In this document: positions 43,848 to 51,469 of the stretch, piece by piece | Layout of the letters: every line of letters begins with the position of its first letter | Position numbering within the stretch: position 1 is the stretch's first letter | Assembly (NCBI RefSeq): GCF_003315035.1 | Contig: NZ_QNRE01000006.1 | Location: 124,001-188,000, forward strand | DNA from: Nocardia puris | GTDB lineage: Bacteria; Actinomycetota; Actinomycetes; Mycobacteriales; Mycobacteriaceae | Direction of reading: 5' to 3' | DNA length: 64,000 nucleotides | Position numbers and translations under genes: made by a program | Notes under the pieces: generated by a model | What the model saw: only the letters and a program-made list of their open reading frames with translations | The model's database searches: none | Told to the model about the DNA's origin: nothing

Positions 43848-43961
43848 CCGAACCGCCCGGAACCCGCGCCACCTGCGACGTTGACCCGGCCGCCCACGAT
43901 CGCACCCCCGGCGCGGACGCCCACGCCCCCGGCGACGAATCCGTCTGTGACGGTCATCTAC

Positions 43962-43967
43962 TACGCT
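43962..43967 (+). promoter_or_regulatory. -10 of the gene at 43975
   Basis: TACGCT, 7 nt before the GTG at 43975 with CAGCGGG between; a leaderless arrangement. Confidence 0.5.
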
Positions 43968-43974
43968 CAGCGGG

Positions 43975-44364
43975 GTGAGCAGCATTCAGGTCGCGGACCA
44001 GACGTTCGTCGCCGCCTCCGGCGCGGCGGTCGCCGAGGTGCTGGGTGGTCCGAACAAGTGGCGGCAATGGTGGCCCGATCTCACCCTCGACGTGCGGGAA
44101 GACCGCGGCGACAAGGGGATTCGCTGGTCGGTGACCGGCGCGTTGACCGGCACCATGGAGGTGTGGCTGGAGCCCTCGCTGGACGGGGTGATCATGCACT
44201 ACTTCCTGCACTGCGAGCCCGAGGGCGCGCGGCGGATGTCCCCGCGCGAGCTGGCGGCCGCCAACCGCAAGCGCCGCGTCGCGGGCAAGGAGATGTCGTT
44301 CGAGATCAAGGCCCGGCTCGAGGCGGGCCGCCCCGCGGGCGTGTCGCCCACCGCCGCGGCCTGA
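43975..44364 (+). CDS. conserved hypothetical protein, Rv2186c type
   Basis: A 129-residue SRPBCC-like (polyketide cyclase/START-fold) small protein: VADQTFVAASGAAVAEVLGGPNKWRQWWPDL at the start and GIRWSVTGALTGTMEVWLEP afterwards. C-terminal ANRKRRVAGKEMSFEIKARLEAG is conserved with mycobacterial Rv2186c. A hydrophobic-ligand or lipid-binding role is suspected. It lies between pimB' and a second SRPBCC gene. M. tuberculosis has fadD15 between these; it is missing here. Confidence 0.8.
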   Translation: MSSIQVADQTFVAASGAAVAEVLGGPNKWRQWWPDLTLDVREDRGDKGIRWSVTGALTGTMEVWLEPSLDGVIMHYFLHCEPEGARRMSPRELAAANRKRRVAGKEMSFEIKARLEAGRPAGVSPTAAA

Positions 44365-44413
44365 CGATCCCCGCGGCGCCCGCAGCGGCGCCGGAAAGGA
44401 ACTACTGACCACC

Positions 44414-44851
44414 ATGGCCGACCGGACCCAGAGGTCGATCCGCATCGAGGCGCCGTCGGATCGGGTGATGGCCGTCATCGCCGACCTGGAGTCGTATCCG
44501 GAGTGGGTGGCGGCGGCGAAATCCGTCGAGGTGCTCGACAAGGGCGCCGACGGCCGCGCCCGCACCGCCCGTTTCGTGCTGGACGCGGGCGTCGTCAAGG
44601 ACACCTACGTGCTGTCCTACGACTGGCGCGCCGACGACAAGGCGGTCAGCTGGCGGCTGGTGAGCGGTGAGTTGCAGAAGGCCCAGGACGGCACCTACGA
44701 ACTGGCCGACGAGCCCGACGGCGCGACGCTGGTCACCTACGAGCTCACCGTGGATCTGAACATCCCGATGATCGGCATGTTCAAGCGCAAAGCGGAGAAG
44801 GTCATCACCGACACCGCGCTGAAGGAACTGAAGAAACGGGTCGAAGGCTGA
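44414..44851 (+). CDS. SRPBCC family protein (Rv2185c type)
   Basis: A 145-residue START/polyketide-cyclase fold protein with the usual N-terminal IEAPSDRVMAVIADLESYPEWV and C-terminal helix KRKAEKVITDTALKELKKRVEG. Members bind lipids, quinones or polyketides in a deep pocket. ATG 44414. It is cotranscribed with the ArsA-type ATPase, whose CTG overlaps its stop codon. Confidence 0.85.
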   Translation: MADRTQRSIRIEAPSDRVMAVIADLESYPEWVAAAKSVEVLDKGADGRARTARFVLDAGVVKDTYVLSYDWRADDKAVSWRLVSGELQKAQDGTYELADEPDGATLVTYELTVDLNIPMIGMFKRKAEKVITDTALKELKKRVEG

Positions 44852-46158
44852 CCGCGCGCGCGAACGCCGAGCGCGCCCGCACCCGGCTGGAGTTGTTCGT
44901 CGGGAAGGGCGGCGTCGGCAAGACGACCCTGGCCTGCGCCACCGCGATGTCGCACGCCCGCGCGGGCCGCACCGTGCTGCTCGCCTCGCTGGACCAGGCG
45001 CATTCGCTCGGTGACGCGCTCGGCTTCCGCTTCCCGCACGATCCGGGCACGGTCACCGGCGTCGCCCGCGTGCTGCCCGGTCTCGATGTGATCGAAGTGG
45101 ATTCGCTGGCGCTGCTCGAGGACCGGTTCCGCGAGGTGGTCCGCGTGCTCGGCGACGCGCGCCACGACCACGGGTTCGACCTGTCCGCCCTGGACCCGGC
45201 GGAACTGACCGGCCTGCCCGGCGTGCAGGAACTGCTCATGCTGGTGGAGATCGCGCAGTACGCCGACGAGGACGACTGGGACGTGCTGGTGATCGACTGC
45301 CCGCCCTCGGCGGACATGCTGCGCATCGTCACCGCCCCCGAAACCCTGCTGGGATATCTGGAGCGGGTCTGGCCGCCGCACGCGCGGGCGATGAGCGTGA
45401 TCAGCACCGATCTGCGCCGCGCCGTGCTGGCCGCGACGGTGGACAAGATCGCGAAGGCCGTCGGCGAGGTGCGCGATCTGCTCGCCGACCACAGCCGCAC
45501 CGGCGCGACGCTGGTGACGGTCGCCGAACGGGTCGCGGTGATCGAGACCGAACGCGTGCGCTCCGCGGCCGCGCTGCTCGGGTTGCGCCTGGACGCGGTG
45601 ATCGTGAACAAGGTGCTGCCCGCGGTCCCCGAACCGGAAGGCCCGATCGAGTCGGTGCACCCGGCCGTGCACTGGTACGCCAACCGGCGCGCCGAACAGC
45701 TGGACGCGGTAGACCGGCTGCGGCGCTCGATGGCGCCCACGCCGGTGCTGATCGCGGGCCACACCGGTCCCGAGCCGGTCGGCATCGGCTCGCTGCAAGC
45801 GCTCTCCTACGCCGTCGACGCCACGTCGGAGGCCGCTCGAGCCCTTATGCTTGGCGACAATCCGGCCGCGGATCGGCCCGGTTCCGGCGAGCCGGTGGTT
45901 CGATGGGAATCGGGCGACGGACTGCATTCGGTGTACGCGCTGCGCATGCACCTGCCGGTCGTCGATCCGGCGACGCTGCGTTTGGGACGAGTGGAGGACG
46001 ATTTGATCGTGGGAGCGGACGGCGTCCGGCGGCGGGTGCGTTTGGCGCCGGTGTTGCGGCGGTGCACGGTCGACGCCGCCGAACTCGACAGCGGCTACCT
46101 GGTGGTGCGCTTCCGTCCCGATCCCGCCGAATGGCCCGCGACCCCCGAGGGCCGCTGA
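44848..46158 (+). CDS. ArsA-type ATPase, Rv2184c family (apparent CTG start)
   Basis: A 436-residue P-loop ATPase of the ArsA/Get3 superfamily. The deviant Walker A is GKGGVGKTT (about 19-27), followed by LASLDQAHSLGDAL and VLVIDCPPSADMLR. A second nucleotide domain is absent. The C-terminal ~80 residues form an Hsp20-like segment. No ATG/GTG/TTG lies upstream of the P-loop strand; the only in-frame start that keeps RLELFVGKGG is CTG 44848 overlapping the preceding stop. TTG 44893 would leave just MFVGKGG. Arsenite transport is unlikely; envelope-related role by synteny. Confidence 0.82.
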   Translation: MTARANAERARTRLELFVGKGGVGKTTLACATAMSHARAGRTVLLASLDQAHSLGDALGFRFPHDPGTVTGVARVLPGLDVIEVDSLALLEDRFREVVRVLGDARHDHGFDLSALDPAELTGLPGVQELLMLVEIAQYADEDDWDVLVIDCPPSADMLRIVTAPETLLGYLERVWPPHARAMSVISTDLRRAVLAATVDKIAKAVGEVRDLLADHSRTGATLVTVAERVAVIETERVRSAAALLGLRLDAVIVNKVLPAVPEPEGPIESVHPAVHWYANRRAEQLDAVDRLRRSMAPTPVLIAGHTGPEPVGIGSLQALSYAVDATSEAARALMLGDNPAADRPGSGEPVVRWESGDGLHSVYALRMHLPVVDPATLRLGRVEDDLIVGADGVRRRVRLAPVLRRCTVDAAELDSGYLVVRFRPDPAEWPATPEGR

Positions 46159-46159
46159 G

Positions 46160-46744
46160 ATGACGCGCGACACCCAGCCCGACTCGTTCGCCGAATTCGC
46201 CGACGAACTACGCCTGCTGGCCGAGACCGTGCTCGAACGCGTCGAACCGGTGCTGCGGCGCAGCGCCGCGCAGGGGCAGCCGGAGTGGGCCGCGTGCAGC
46301 TGGTGCCCGGTGTGCGCGGCGGCGGCGCTGGTGCGCGGCGAGCACCACGAGGTGGTCGCCGCGATCGCCGAGCACGGCACCGCGATCGTCACGGTGCTGC
46401 GCGAGGCGCTGGCCGGGGTGCCGGTCGAGCCGGTGCTGCCGACCGAATTCGATCCGGAAACAGGTGTGCCGCACCATCATCCGGAGGCGGAGTCGGATAC
46501 TGGCCAGCGCACGCGGGACGCCGATGCCCACCGCGCCCCGGCCGGAGACGCCACCGGTGATCGGCACGCGCCGCGCGACAGCCGGGCAGCGGACCGTCGG
46601 CAAGATCCCGCCGGGAACGCGACGGCGCGTGACACCGACGGCGCCTCCGACCCGTCCACCCTCCAGAACAGCTCCCGTCAACGCCCGGCCGCCGCGCGCA
46701 AGCGCTCCGGCTACGTCGGCATCCCCGTGACGATCAAGGCATGA
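46160..46744 (+). CDS. CXXC hypothetical protein, Rv2183c type
   Basis: A 194-residue protein. The N-terminal ~100 residues are conserved, with a cysteine pair cluster CSWCPVC (about 48-54) after LRLLAETVLERVEPVLRR; this could bind zinc. The C-terminal ~85 residues are disordered, rich in Asp, Arg, Thr and Pro, and look specific to this organism. The start is 1 nt after the ATPase stop and it overlaps the ROK gene by ATGA. Function unknown. Confidence 0.78.
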   Translation: MTRDTQPDSFAEFADELRLLAETVLERVEPVLRRSAAQGQPEWAACSWCPVCAAAALVRGEHHEVVAAIAEHGTAIVTVLREALAGVPVEPVLPTEFDPETGVPHHHPEAESDTGQRTRDADAHRAPAGDATGDRHAPRDSRAADRRQDPAGNATARDTDGASDPSTLQNSSRQRPAAARKRSGYVGIPVTIKA

Positions 46745-47754
46745 CGCACCATGTGACCACCCAGCTCCCGCTGACCGTCGGAGTCGACGTCGGCGGCACC
46801 AACATTCGCGCGTCCGTGGTGAACGGGCAGGGCGAGGTGCTCGACACCGTGCAGGCCCCCACCCCGCACAGCGCCCGCGCCCTCGAGGACGCGCTGGACC
46901 GCGCCGTGCGGGAACTGTGCCGCCGCCACCCGATCGGCGCGGTCGGCCTGGCGGTGGCGGGCTTCATCAACGCCGACCGCTCCACCGTGCGGTTCGCCCC
47001 GCATCTGCCCTGGCAGAACGCGCCCGTCGCGCAGCGGCTCACCGACCGCCTCGGGCTGCCCGTCCTGCTCGAGCACGACGCCAACGCCGCCGCGTGGGCC
47101 GAGTACCGGTTCGGCGCGGCAACGGGCGGGCACAACGTGGTGCTCGTCGCCATCGGCACCGGCATCGGAGCCGCGCTGCTCATCGACGGCAAGCTGTATC
47201 GCGGCACGCACGGCGTCGCCCCCGAACTCGGCCACCTCCAGGTGGTGCCGCAGGGCCGCGCCTGCCCGTGCGGCAAACACGGCTGCTGGGAGCGCTATTG
47301 CAGCGGCACCGCGCTGGCCGACACCGCCATCGAACTGCTCGCCACCGACCCGCAGCGTTCCACCGTGCTGGCCAGAGAGGTGTTCCGCGATCCCGGTTCG
47401 CTCACCGGGCGCCGGGTGGCGGGCGCGGCGCAGGACGGCGATCCGGTGGCGACCGCCGCGATGGCCGATTTCGCGAAGTGGCTGGGGTTGGGACTGGCGT
47501 TCGTGAGCGACATCTTCGATCCGGATCTGGTGGTGATCGCGGGCGGGGTGAGCAGTTCGGCGCCGCTGTTCCTGGACGAGGCGCGCGAGGAGTACGCGCG
47601 GTCGGTCACCGGCGCCGGGCACCGCCCGCTGGCCCGCATCCGCACCACCCAGCTCGGGGAGGCGGCGGGCATGATCGGCGCCGCCGAACTGGCGCGCGCG
47701 CTGCTCGTGGAGGCGGACCGGCGGCCGCCGAAGGTCGCGCGCAGCGGTCGCTGA
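46741..47754 (+). CDS. ROK-family glucokinase
   Basis: A 337-residue sugar kinase phosphorylating glucose. The N-terminal phosphate-1 motif VGVDVGGTNIRASVV, LEHDANAAAWAEYRFGA, GTGIGAALLIDG, and the ROK zinc motif HLQ...CPCGKHGCWERYCSG are all intact. It is encoded in the translationally coupled string with the Rv2185c-Rv2183c homologues. Whether it uses ATP or polyphosphate is not visible. Glucose kinase activity is inferred from the family. Confidence 0.88.
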   Translation: MTHHVTTQLPLTVGVDVGGTNIRASVVNGQGEVLDTVQAPTPHSARALEDALDRAVRELCRRHPIGAVGLAVAGFINADRSTVRFAPHLPWQNAPVAQRLTDRLGLPVLLEHDANAAAWAEYRFGAATGGHNVVLVAIGTGIGAALLIDGKLYRGTHGVAPELGHLQVVPQGRACPCGKHGCWERYCSGTALADTAIELLATDPQRSTVLAREVFRDPGSLTGRRVAGAAQDGDPVATAAMADFAKWLGLGLAFVSDIFDPDLVVIAGGVSSSAPLFLDEAREEYARSVTGAGHRPLARIRTTQLGEAAGMIGAAELARALLVEADRRPPKVARSGR

Positions 47755-47807
47755 GGGACCCGCGCGGAGCCGCCCGGCGCCGATTGTGGTGAGATACAGC
47801 GCTGCGC

Positions 47808-47837
47808 TTGGATGTGATCCACGCCCGGCGGTAGAGT
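47808..47837 (+). promoter_or_regulatory. candidate promoter of the acyltransferase gene
   Basis: TTGGAT (47808-47813) and TAGAGT (47832-47837) are 18 bp apart, about 55 nt upstream of the acyltransferase ATG, which has its own GGGGGAAGG site. Confidence 0.45.
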
Positions 47838-47891
47838 CGCAAACGACGCAGGTTACCCGCCCACTCATCCCGGTCCCGGGGGAAGGACGTC

Positions 47892-48635
47892 ATGTTCTAC
47901 TGGCTGCTGAAGTTCGTGCTGCTGGGACCGTTCATTCATCTCTACAACCGGCCCACCGTCGAGGGTGTCGAGAACATCCCTGCCGACGGCCCCGCCATCA
48001 TGGCGGGTAACCATCTGTCCTTCGCCGACTGGTTGTTCGCGCCGCTGCTGAGCCCGCGCCGCATCAACTACCTGGCCAAGGCTGAATACTTCAACACCCC
48101 CGGGTTCAAGGGCCGCCTGCAGAAGTTCTTCTTCAGCGGCACCGGGCAGTACCCGATCGACCGCAGCGGCGCCTCGGCCGCCGAGGACGCGCTCAACGCG
48201 GCCCGCAAGCTCCTCGACGAGGGCCGCCTCGTCGGCCTCTACCCCGAGGGCACCCGCTCCCCCGACGGCCGCCTCTACAAGGGCAAGACCGGTATGGCGC
48301 GCCTGGCGCTGGAGACCGGCGTCCCCGTCATCCCGGTCGCCGTGATCGGCACCGACCAGGTCTCCCCGCCCGGACCGTTCAAGTGGCGCCGCCGCAAGGT
48401 CACCCTCAAGTTCGGCGCCCCCATCGACTTCACCCGGTACGAGGGTCTGGCGGGCAACCGCTTCGTCGAGCGCGCCGTCACCGACGAGGTGATGTACGAG
48501 CTGATGCGCCTCACCGGCCAGGAGTACGTCGACGTCTACGCCCACAGCCTCAAGGGCGTCCCCTCCGGGTCCAAGCCGGAAGGGGCCAAGGCCGAGCCCA
48601 CGCCCCGCCGCATCCCCGACACCGCCGCCAGCTGA
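47892..48635 (+). CDS. 1-acylglycerol-3-phosphate O-acyltransferase-like protein (Rv2182c type)
   Basis: A 247-residue PlsC-family membrane-bound acyltransferase. The HX4D catalytic motif is NHLSFADW (H41, D46). The glycerophosphate-binding PEGTRSPDGRLYKGKTGMARLA and VIPVAVIGT follow. ATG 47892 with GGGGGAAGG. It probably acylates lysophosphatidic acid or a mannoside lipid; the Rv2182c position in the PIM locus supports phospholipid/PIM remodelling. A terminator follows. Confidence 0.9.
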   Translation: MFYWLLKFVLLGPFIHLYNRPTVEGVENIPADGPAIMAGNHLSFADWLFAPLLSPRRINYLAKAEYFNTPGFKGRLQKFFFSGTGQYPIDRSGASAAEDALNAARKLLDEGRLVGLYPEGTRSPDGRLYKGKTGMARLALETGVPVIPVAVIGTDQVSPPGPFKWRRRKVTLKFGAPIDFTRYEGLAGNRFVERAVTDEVMYELMRLTGQEYVDVYAHSLKGVPSGSKPEGAKAEPTPRRIPDTAAS

Positions 48636-48648
48636 GCGCTCGCGTTCG

Positions 48649-48682
48649 ACGGCCCCGTGACTTCCAAAAGGTCCGGGGCCGT
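48649..48682 (+). terminator. terminator after the acyltransferase gene
   Basis: ACGGCCCCG (48649-48657) pairs with CGGGGCCGT (48674-48682), closing a loop containing TTCCAAAAGG. It ends the pimB'-to-acyltransferase strand group. Confidence 0.65.
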
Positions 48683-48989
48683 TGTCGTTCCGGGCGTGTG
48701 ACGGCGCTCGGCTCGGGTTGTCCGCCGCACGGCGGTGCCGGCGTCCTGGACCACTCGGGCGAGCGTCCCACGCGACGGCGCGGCTCAGCACTCCTCCACC
48801 AGACGCGGTCGAGCGATCGGATGCGGCCGCCCGCCGCACGAGCCCACGCGCCTGCTCCGAAGTGGTCACGACGCTCGACTCCACCACCGCATACACTGCT
48901 TACATCTGACCGATTCGACACGGCGTCGCGACGCCTCCCCGCGAGTGTTCTCGCGGTGGGAGCCGGGTGCGCCACGAGGACGAAACCCC
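48683..48989. other. intergenic upstream of the phosphoesterase gene
   Basis: No gene is seen. TACACT at about 48891-48896 could be a -10 for the phosphoesterase gene. Confidence 0.4.
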
Positions 48990-50132
48990 GTGAAGATCGC
49001 TGTGCGCCTGCTCCTCTTGCCGACCATCCCCGCGCTGCTGTTCGCGCTCCCCTGGTGGATCCTGGTCCACGCGCCCACCGGCGGATCCGGTGTGCTGTTC
49101 TGGCTCGGCACCGCCGTCTGCGCACTCGGCTTCGCGCTGCTCCCGCTGCTGCTGATCGCCGGGCACGGACCCGCGCACTCGGACCCGGCGTCGATCGTGG
49201 GTGACACCCTGCTCGGCATCGTCTGGATCGCGTTCAGCTGGTCGGCGATCGGGGCGCTCCTGCACGCGGTGCTCGCCGTCGCGGGGGTAGGCGACCCGGC
49301 TCGATCGCGGATGATCGCGGCCGGCGTCGCGGCTGTCTCGCTCGTGCTCGTCGCCTGGGGAATCGCGGAGGCCCGGCGGGTGCCGAGGGTACGTGCGGTC
49401 GACGTCTCGATCCCGGGGCTCGGCGCGGCGTTCGACGGCCTGCGCCTGGTGGTCGTCACCGATACGCACTTCGCCGCGCTCGACCGGTTGCGCTGGTCGG
49501 AGCGGGTGGTCGAGGTCGTCAACGCCCAGCGCCCCGACATCGCCTGCCACGCGGGCGATCTCGCCGACGGTCCGGTGCCCAGGCGCCGTCCCCAGGTCGA
49601 CCCGCTCGGCAAGGTGGAGGCGCCGCTGGGCCGCTTCTACATCACCGGCAACCACGAGTACTTCGGCGACGCCCAAGGCTGGATCGACCACATGACCGGC
49701 CTCGGCTGGCAGCCCCTCCACAACGAACACCGCACGCTCACCCGAGGCTCCGACACCTTGGTGATCGCGGGCATCGACGACCCCACCGGCGCCTCCCTGC
49801 CCGGCCACGGCCCCGACCTCCCCGCCGCCCTGGCGGGCACACCGACCGAAGCCCCCGTCGTTCTCCTGGCCCACCAACCGAAACAGATCGCCGACAGTGC
49901 CGCCGCCGGCGTCGCCCTCCAGATCTCCGGCCACACCCACGGCGGCCAGATCTGGCCGTTCCACTACCTCGTCCGCCTCGATCAACCGGTGGTCGCCGGG
50001 CTCTCCACGCACGGGCGCACCCAGCTCTACACCAGTCGCGGCACCGGATTCTGGGGTCCCCAGCTCCGCGTCTTCGCACCGAGTGAGATCACCGTGCTCA
50101 CTCTGCGGTCCGCCGCCCGGCCCGTCGGGTAA
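48990..50132 (+). CDS. membrane-anchored metallophosphoesterase
   Basis: A 380-residue protein: four N-terminal helices (about 5-130) then a calcineurin-like phosphoesterase domain. Metal-binding motifs: VVTDTHF (about 155-161), HAGDLADG, GNHEYFGD, LAHQPKQ and SGHTHGGQIWP. Members hydrolyse phosphomono- or diesters, including lipid or UDP-sugar substrates. The GTG at 48990 has GAGGAC at 48976-48981. It is the first gene to the right of the conserved Rv2182c-end block. Confidence 0.83.
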   Translation: MKIAVRLLLLPTIPALLFALPWWILVHAPTGGSGVLFWLGTAVCALGFALLPLLLIAGHGPAHSDPASIVGDTLLGIVWIAFSWSAIGALLHAVLAVAGVGDPARSRMIAAGVAAVSLVLVAWGIAEARRVPRVRAVDVSIPGLGAAFDGLRLVVVTDTHFAALDRLRWSERVVEVVNAQRPDIACHAGDLADGPVPRRRPQVDPLGKVEAPLGRFYITGNHEYFGDAQGWIDHMTGLGWQPLHNEHRTLTRGSDTLVIAGIDDPTGASLPGHGPDLPAALAGTPTEAPVVLLAHQPKQIADSAAAGVALQISGHTHGGQIWPFHYLVRLDQPVVAGLSTHGRTQLYTSRGTGFWGPQLRVFAPSEITVLTLRSAARPVG

Positions 50133-50278
50133 TCCCGCCACAACCTTTCGGATCATCCCGATTCCGCCTCGGCGGCCGCCACTCTCGTGACCCGCGGCGA
50201 CGCCGATCGAGAAAAATCTCACGCCGGCGAGCGAATCCGTCTGGTTACGCTGGAGCCCACACCACGTGGGAGGCGACG

Positions 50279-50857
50279 ATGGGAAAAGTGTTTCCGCACT
50301 TGGACGACGCGCTACGCAAGTTCATCGGTGAGCAGGCCATGTTCTTCGTCGCGACCGCGCCGCTCGAAGGCGGGCGGATCAACCTGTCTCCCAAGGGATA
50401 TCGCGACACCTTCGCGGTGCTGGACGACCACACCGTCGCCTACCTCGACCTGTTCGGCAGCGGCGCGGAAACCATCGCCCACCTGCGCGAGAACGGCCGC
50501 ATCACGCTGATGTTCTGCTCGTTCACCCGCAACTCCCGCATCCTGCGCCTGTTCGGCACCGGGCGCATCGTCCGCCCCGACAGCGACGAATTCCACCGCC
50601 ACAAGGGGTCTTTCGGACTCGACCACCCCGGCATCCGCGCCATGATCGTGATCGAGGTCGATCGCATCGCCGACTCCTGCGGGTACTCGGTCCCCTACTA
50701 CGACCTCGTCGGCGAACGCCCCGTCCTCGACGCCCACCACGCCCGCCAGCCGGACGAGAAATACGCGGGTCGCATAGTCGGCGACAACGCCCACAGCCTC
50801 GACGGGCTCCCCGCCCTCGACCCCGACCACCCGCTCCCGTCGACGGTGGTGCGGTAG
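50279..50857 (+). CDS. pyridoxamine 5'-phosphate oxidase family (FMN/F420-binding-fold) protein
   Basis: A 192-residue split-beta-barrel flavin/F420-binding-fold protein. It carries the N-terminal LRKFIGEQAMFFVATAPLEGGRINLSPKG, the FCSFTRNSRILRLFGTGRIV flavin region and SCGYSVPYY. It is not the classical PdxH. Oxidoreductase on an unknown substrate. The ATG at 50279 follows GGAGGCG. Monocistronic. Confidence 0.85.
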   Translation: MGKVFPHLDDALRKFIGEQAMFFVATAPLEGGRINLSPKGYRDTFAVLDDHTVAYLDLFGSGAETIAHLRENGRITLMFCSFTRNSRILRLFGTGRIVRPDSDEFHRHKGSFGLDHPGIRAMIVIEVDRIADSCGYSVPYYDLVGERPVLDAHHARQPDEKYAGRIVGDNAHSLDGLPALDPDHPLPSTVVR

Positions 50858-51272
50858 CTGGGCGAACGCCGGGCCTGACGACGCGGCTCCGACCGTGTCG
50901 GAGCCGTACACCGCGCCACCACCGCGCGCGATGTCGACGGTCCCGAGCCGGTGATGACAGACCCCGAGCGCGGGGAACCCGCACTCGACACCTGGCGATC
51001 CGCCGTTTCGGTGCCCCGCCAGGTGAAGCCCTCGCGGCCACCAGATGGAAAGGCGAGGTTTCAGTTTCTTCCGATTGGTAACTCTCCCGTCCGGAACGCG
51101 GACCGGATACCGCGCTATCGCGCCAGGGTGGCGCGAACGTCCGCAACGCCCATCCGCCTGCCCGGCGCTCGATTCCGAGCCGGGACACAGCTGCTATCTG
51201 CAGCACCGACAGCAACCGCCGAGCAATAATCCGAAGGTGCCTACCACCAACCCACCAACCCACACACCCGAC

Positions 51273-51402
51273 GCCGAGCCACGACCCAGACCACACCTGG
51301 GGCACCGGCACTGAACGCAGGAAGCACAACCAACCAGCCCCCAACCCGAACGCCCGAGGCCGAGCCAGGACAGGCCACACCTATGGCACCGGCACTGAAT
51401 GC
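51273..51402. repeat. imperfect ~45-bp direct repeat pair
   Basis: Copy 1 (51273-51318) and copy 2 (51359-51402) share GCCGAGCCA, CCACACCT and GGCACCGGCACTGAA in the same order and lie 86 bp apart. Between them is a C/A-rich ACCAACC tract. Purpose unknown. Confidence 0.6.
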
Positions 51403-51411
51403 CGAGCGATA

Positions 51412-51448
51412 CGCCGAAGGCGTTGGCTTTCGCCGAAGGCGTTGGCTT
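51412..51448. repeat. 19-bp tandem repeat next to the BCCT start
   Basis: CGCCGAAGGCGTTGGCTT occurs at 51412-51429 and 51431-51448, 1 bp apart. Each unit holds a GCCGAAGGC hairpin-like core. It ends 21 nt before the ATG, within the likely 5' UTR. Confidence 0.65.
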
Positions 51449-51469
51449 CTCCGAAAGGATTCTGATCCG

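Larger units (their letters stand above)
50858..51469. other. intergenic region carrying direct repeats
   Basis: No gene is found in 612 bases. It carries two kinds of direct repeats described separately, and ends with the ribosome site GAAAGG for the BCCT gene. Confidence 0.5.

Noticed and set aside
40296..43985. Another >1200-codon minus-strand frame
   Set aside because: It is antisense to the NlpC/P60, metallopeptidase and pimB' genes and shows the same GC-bias composition.
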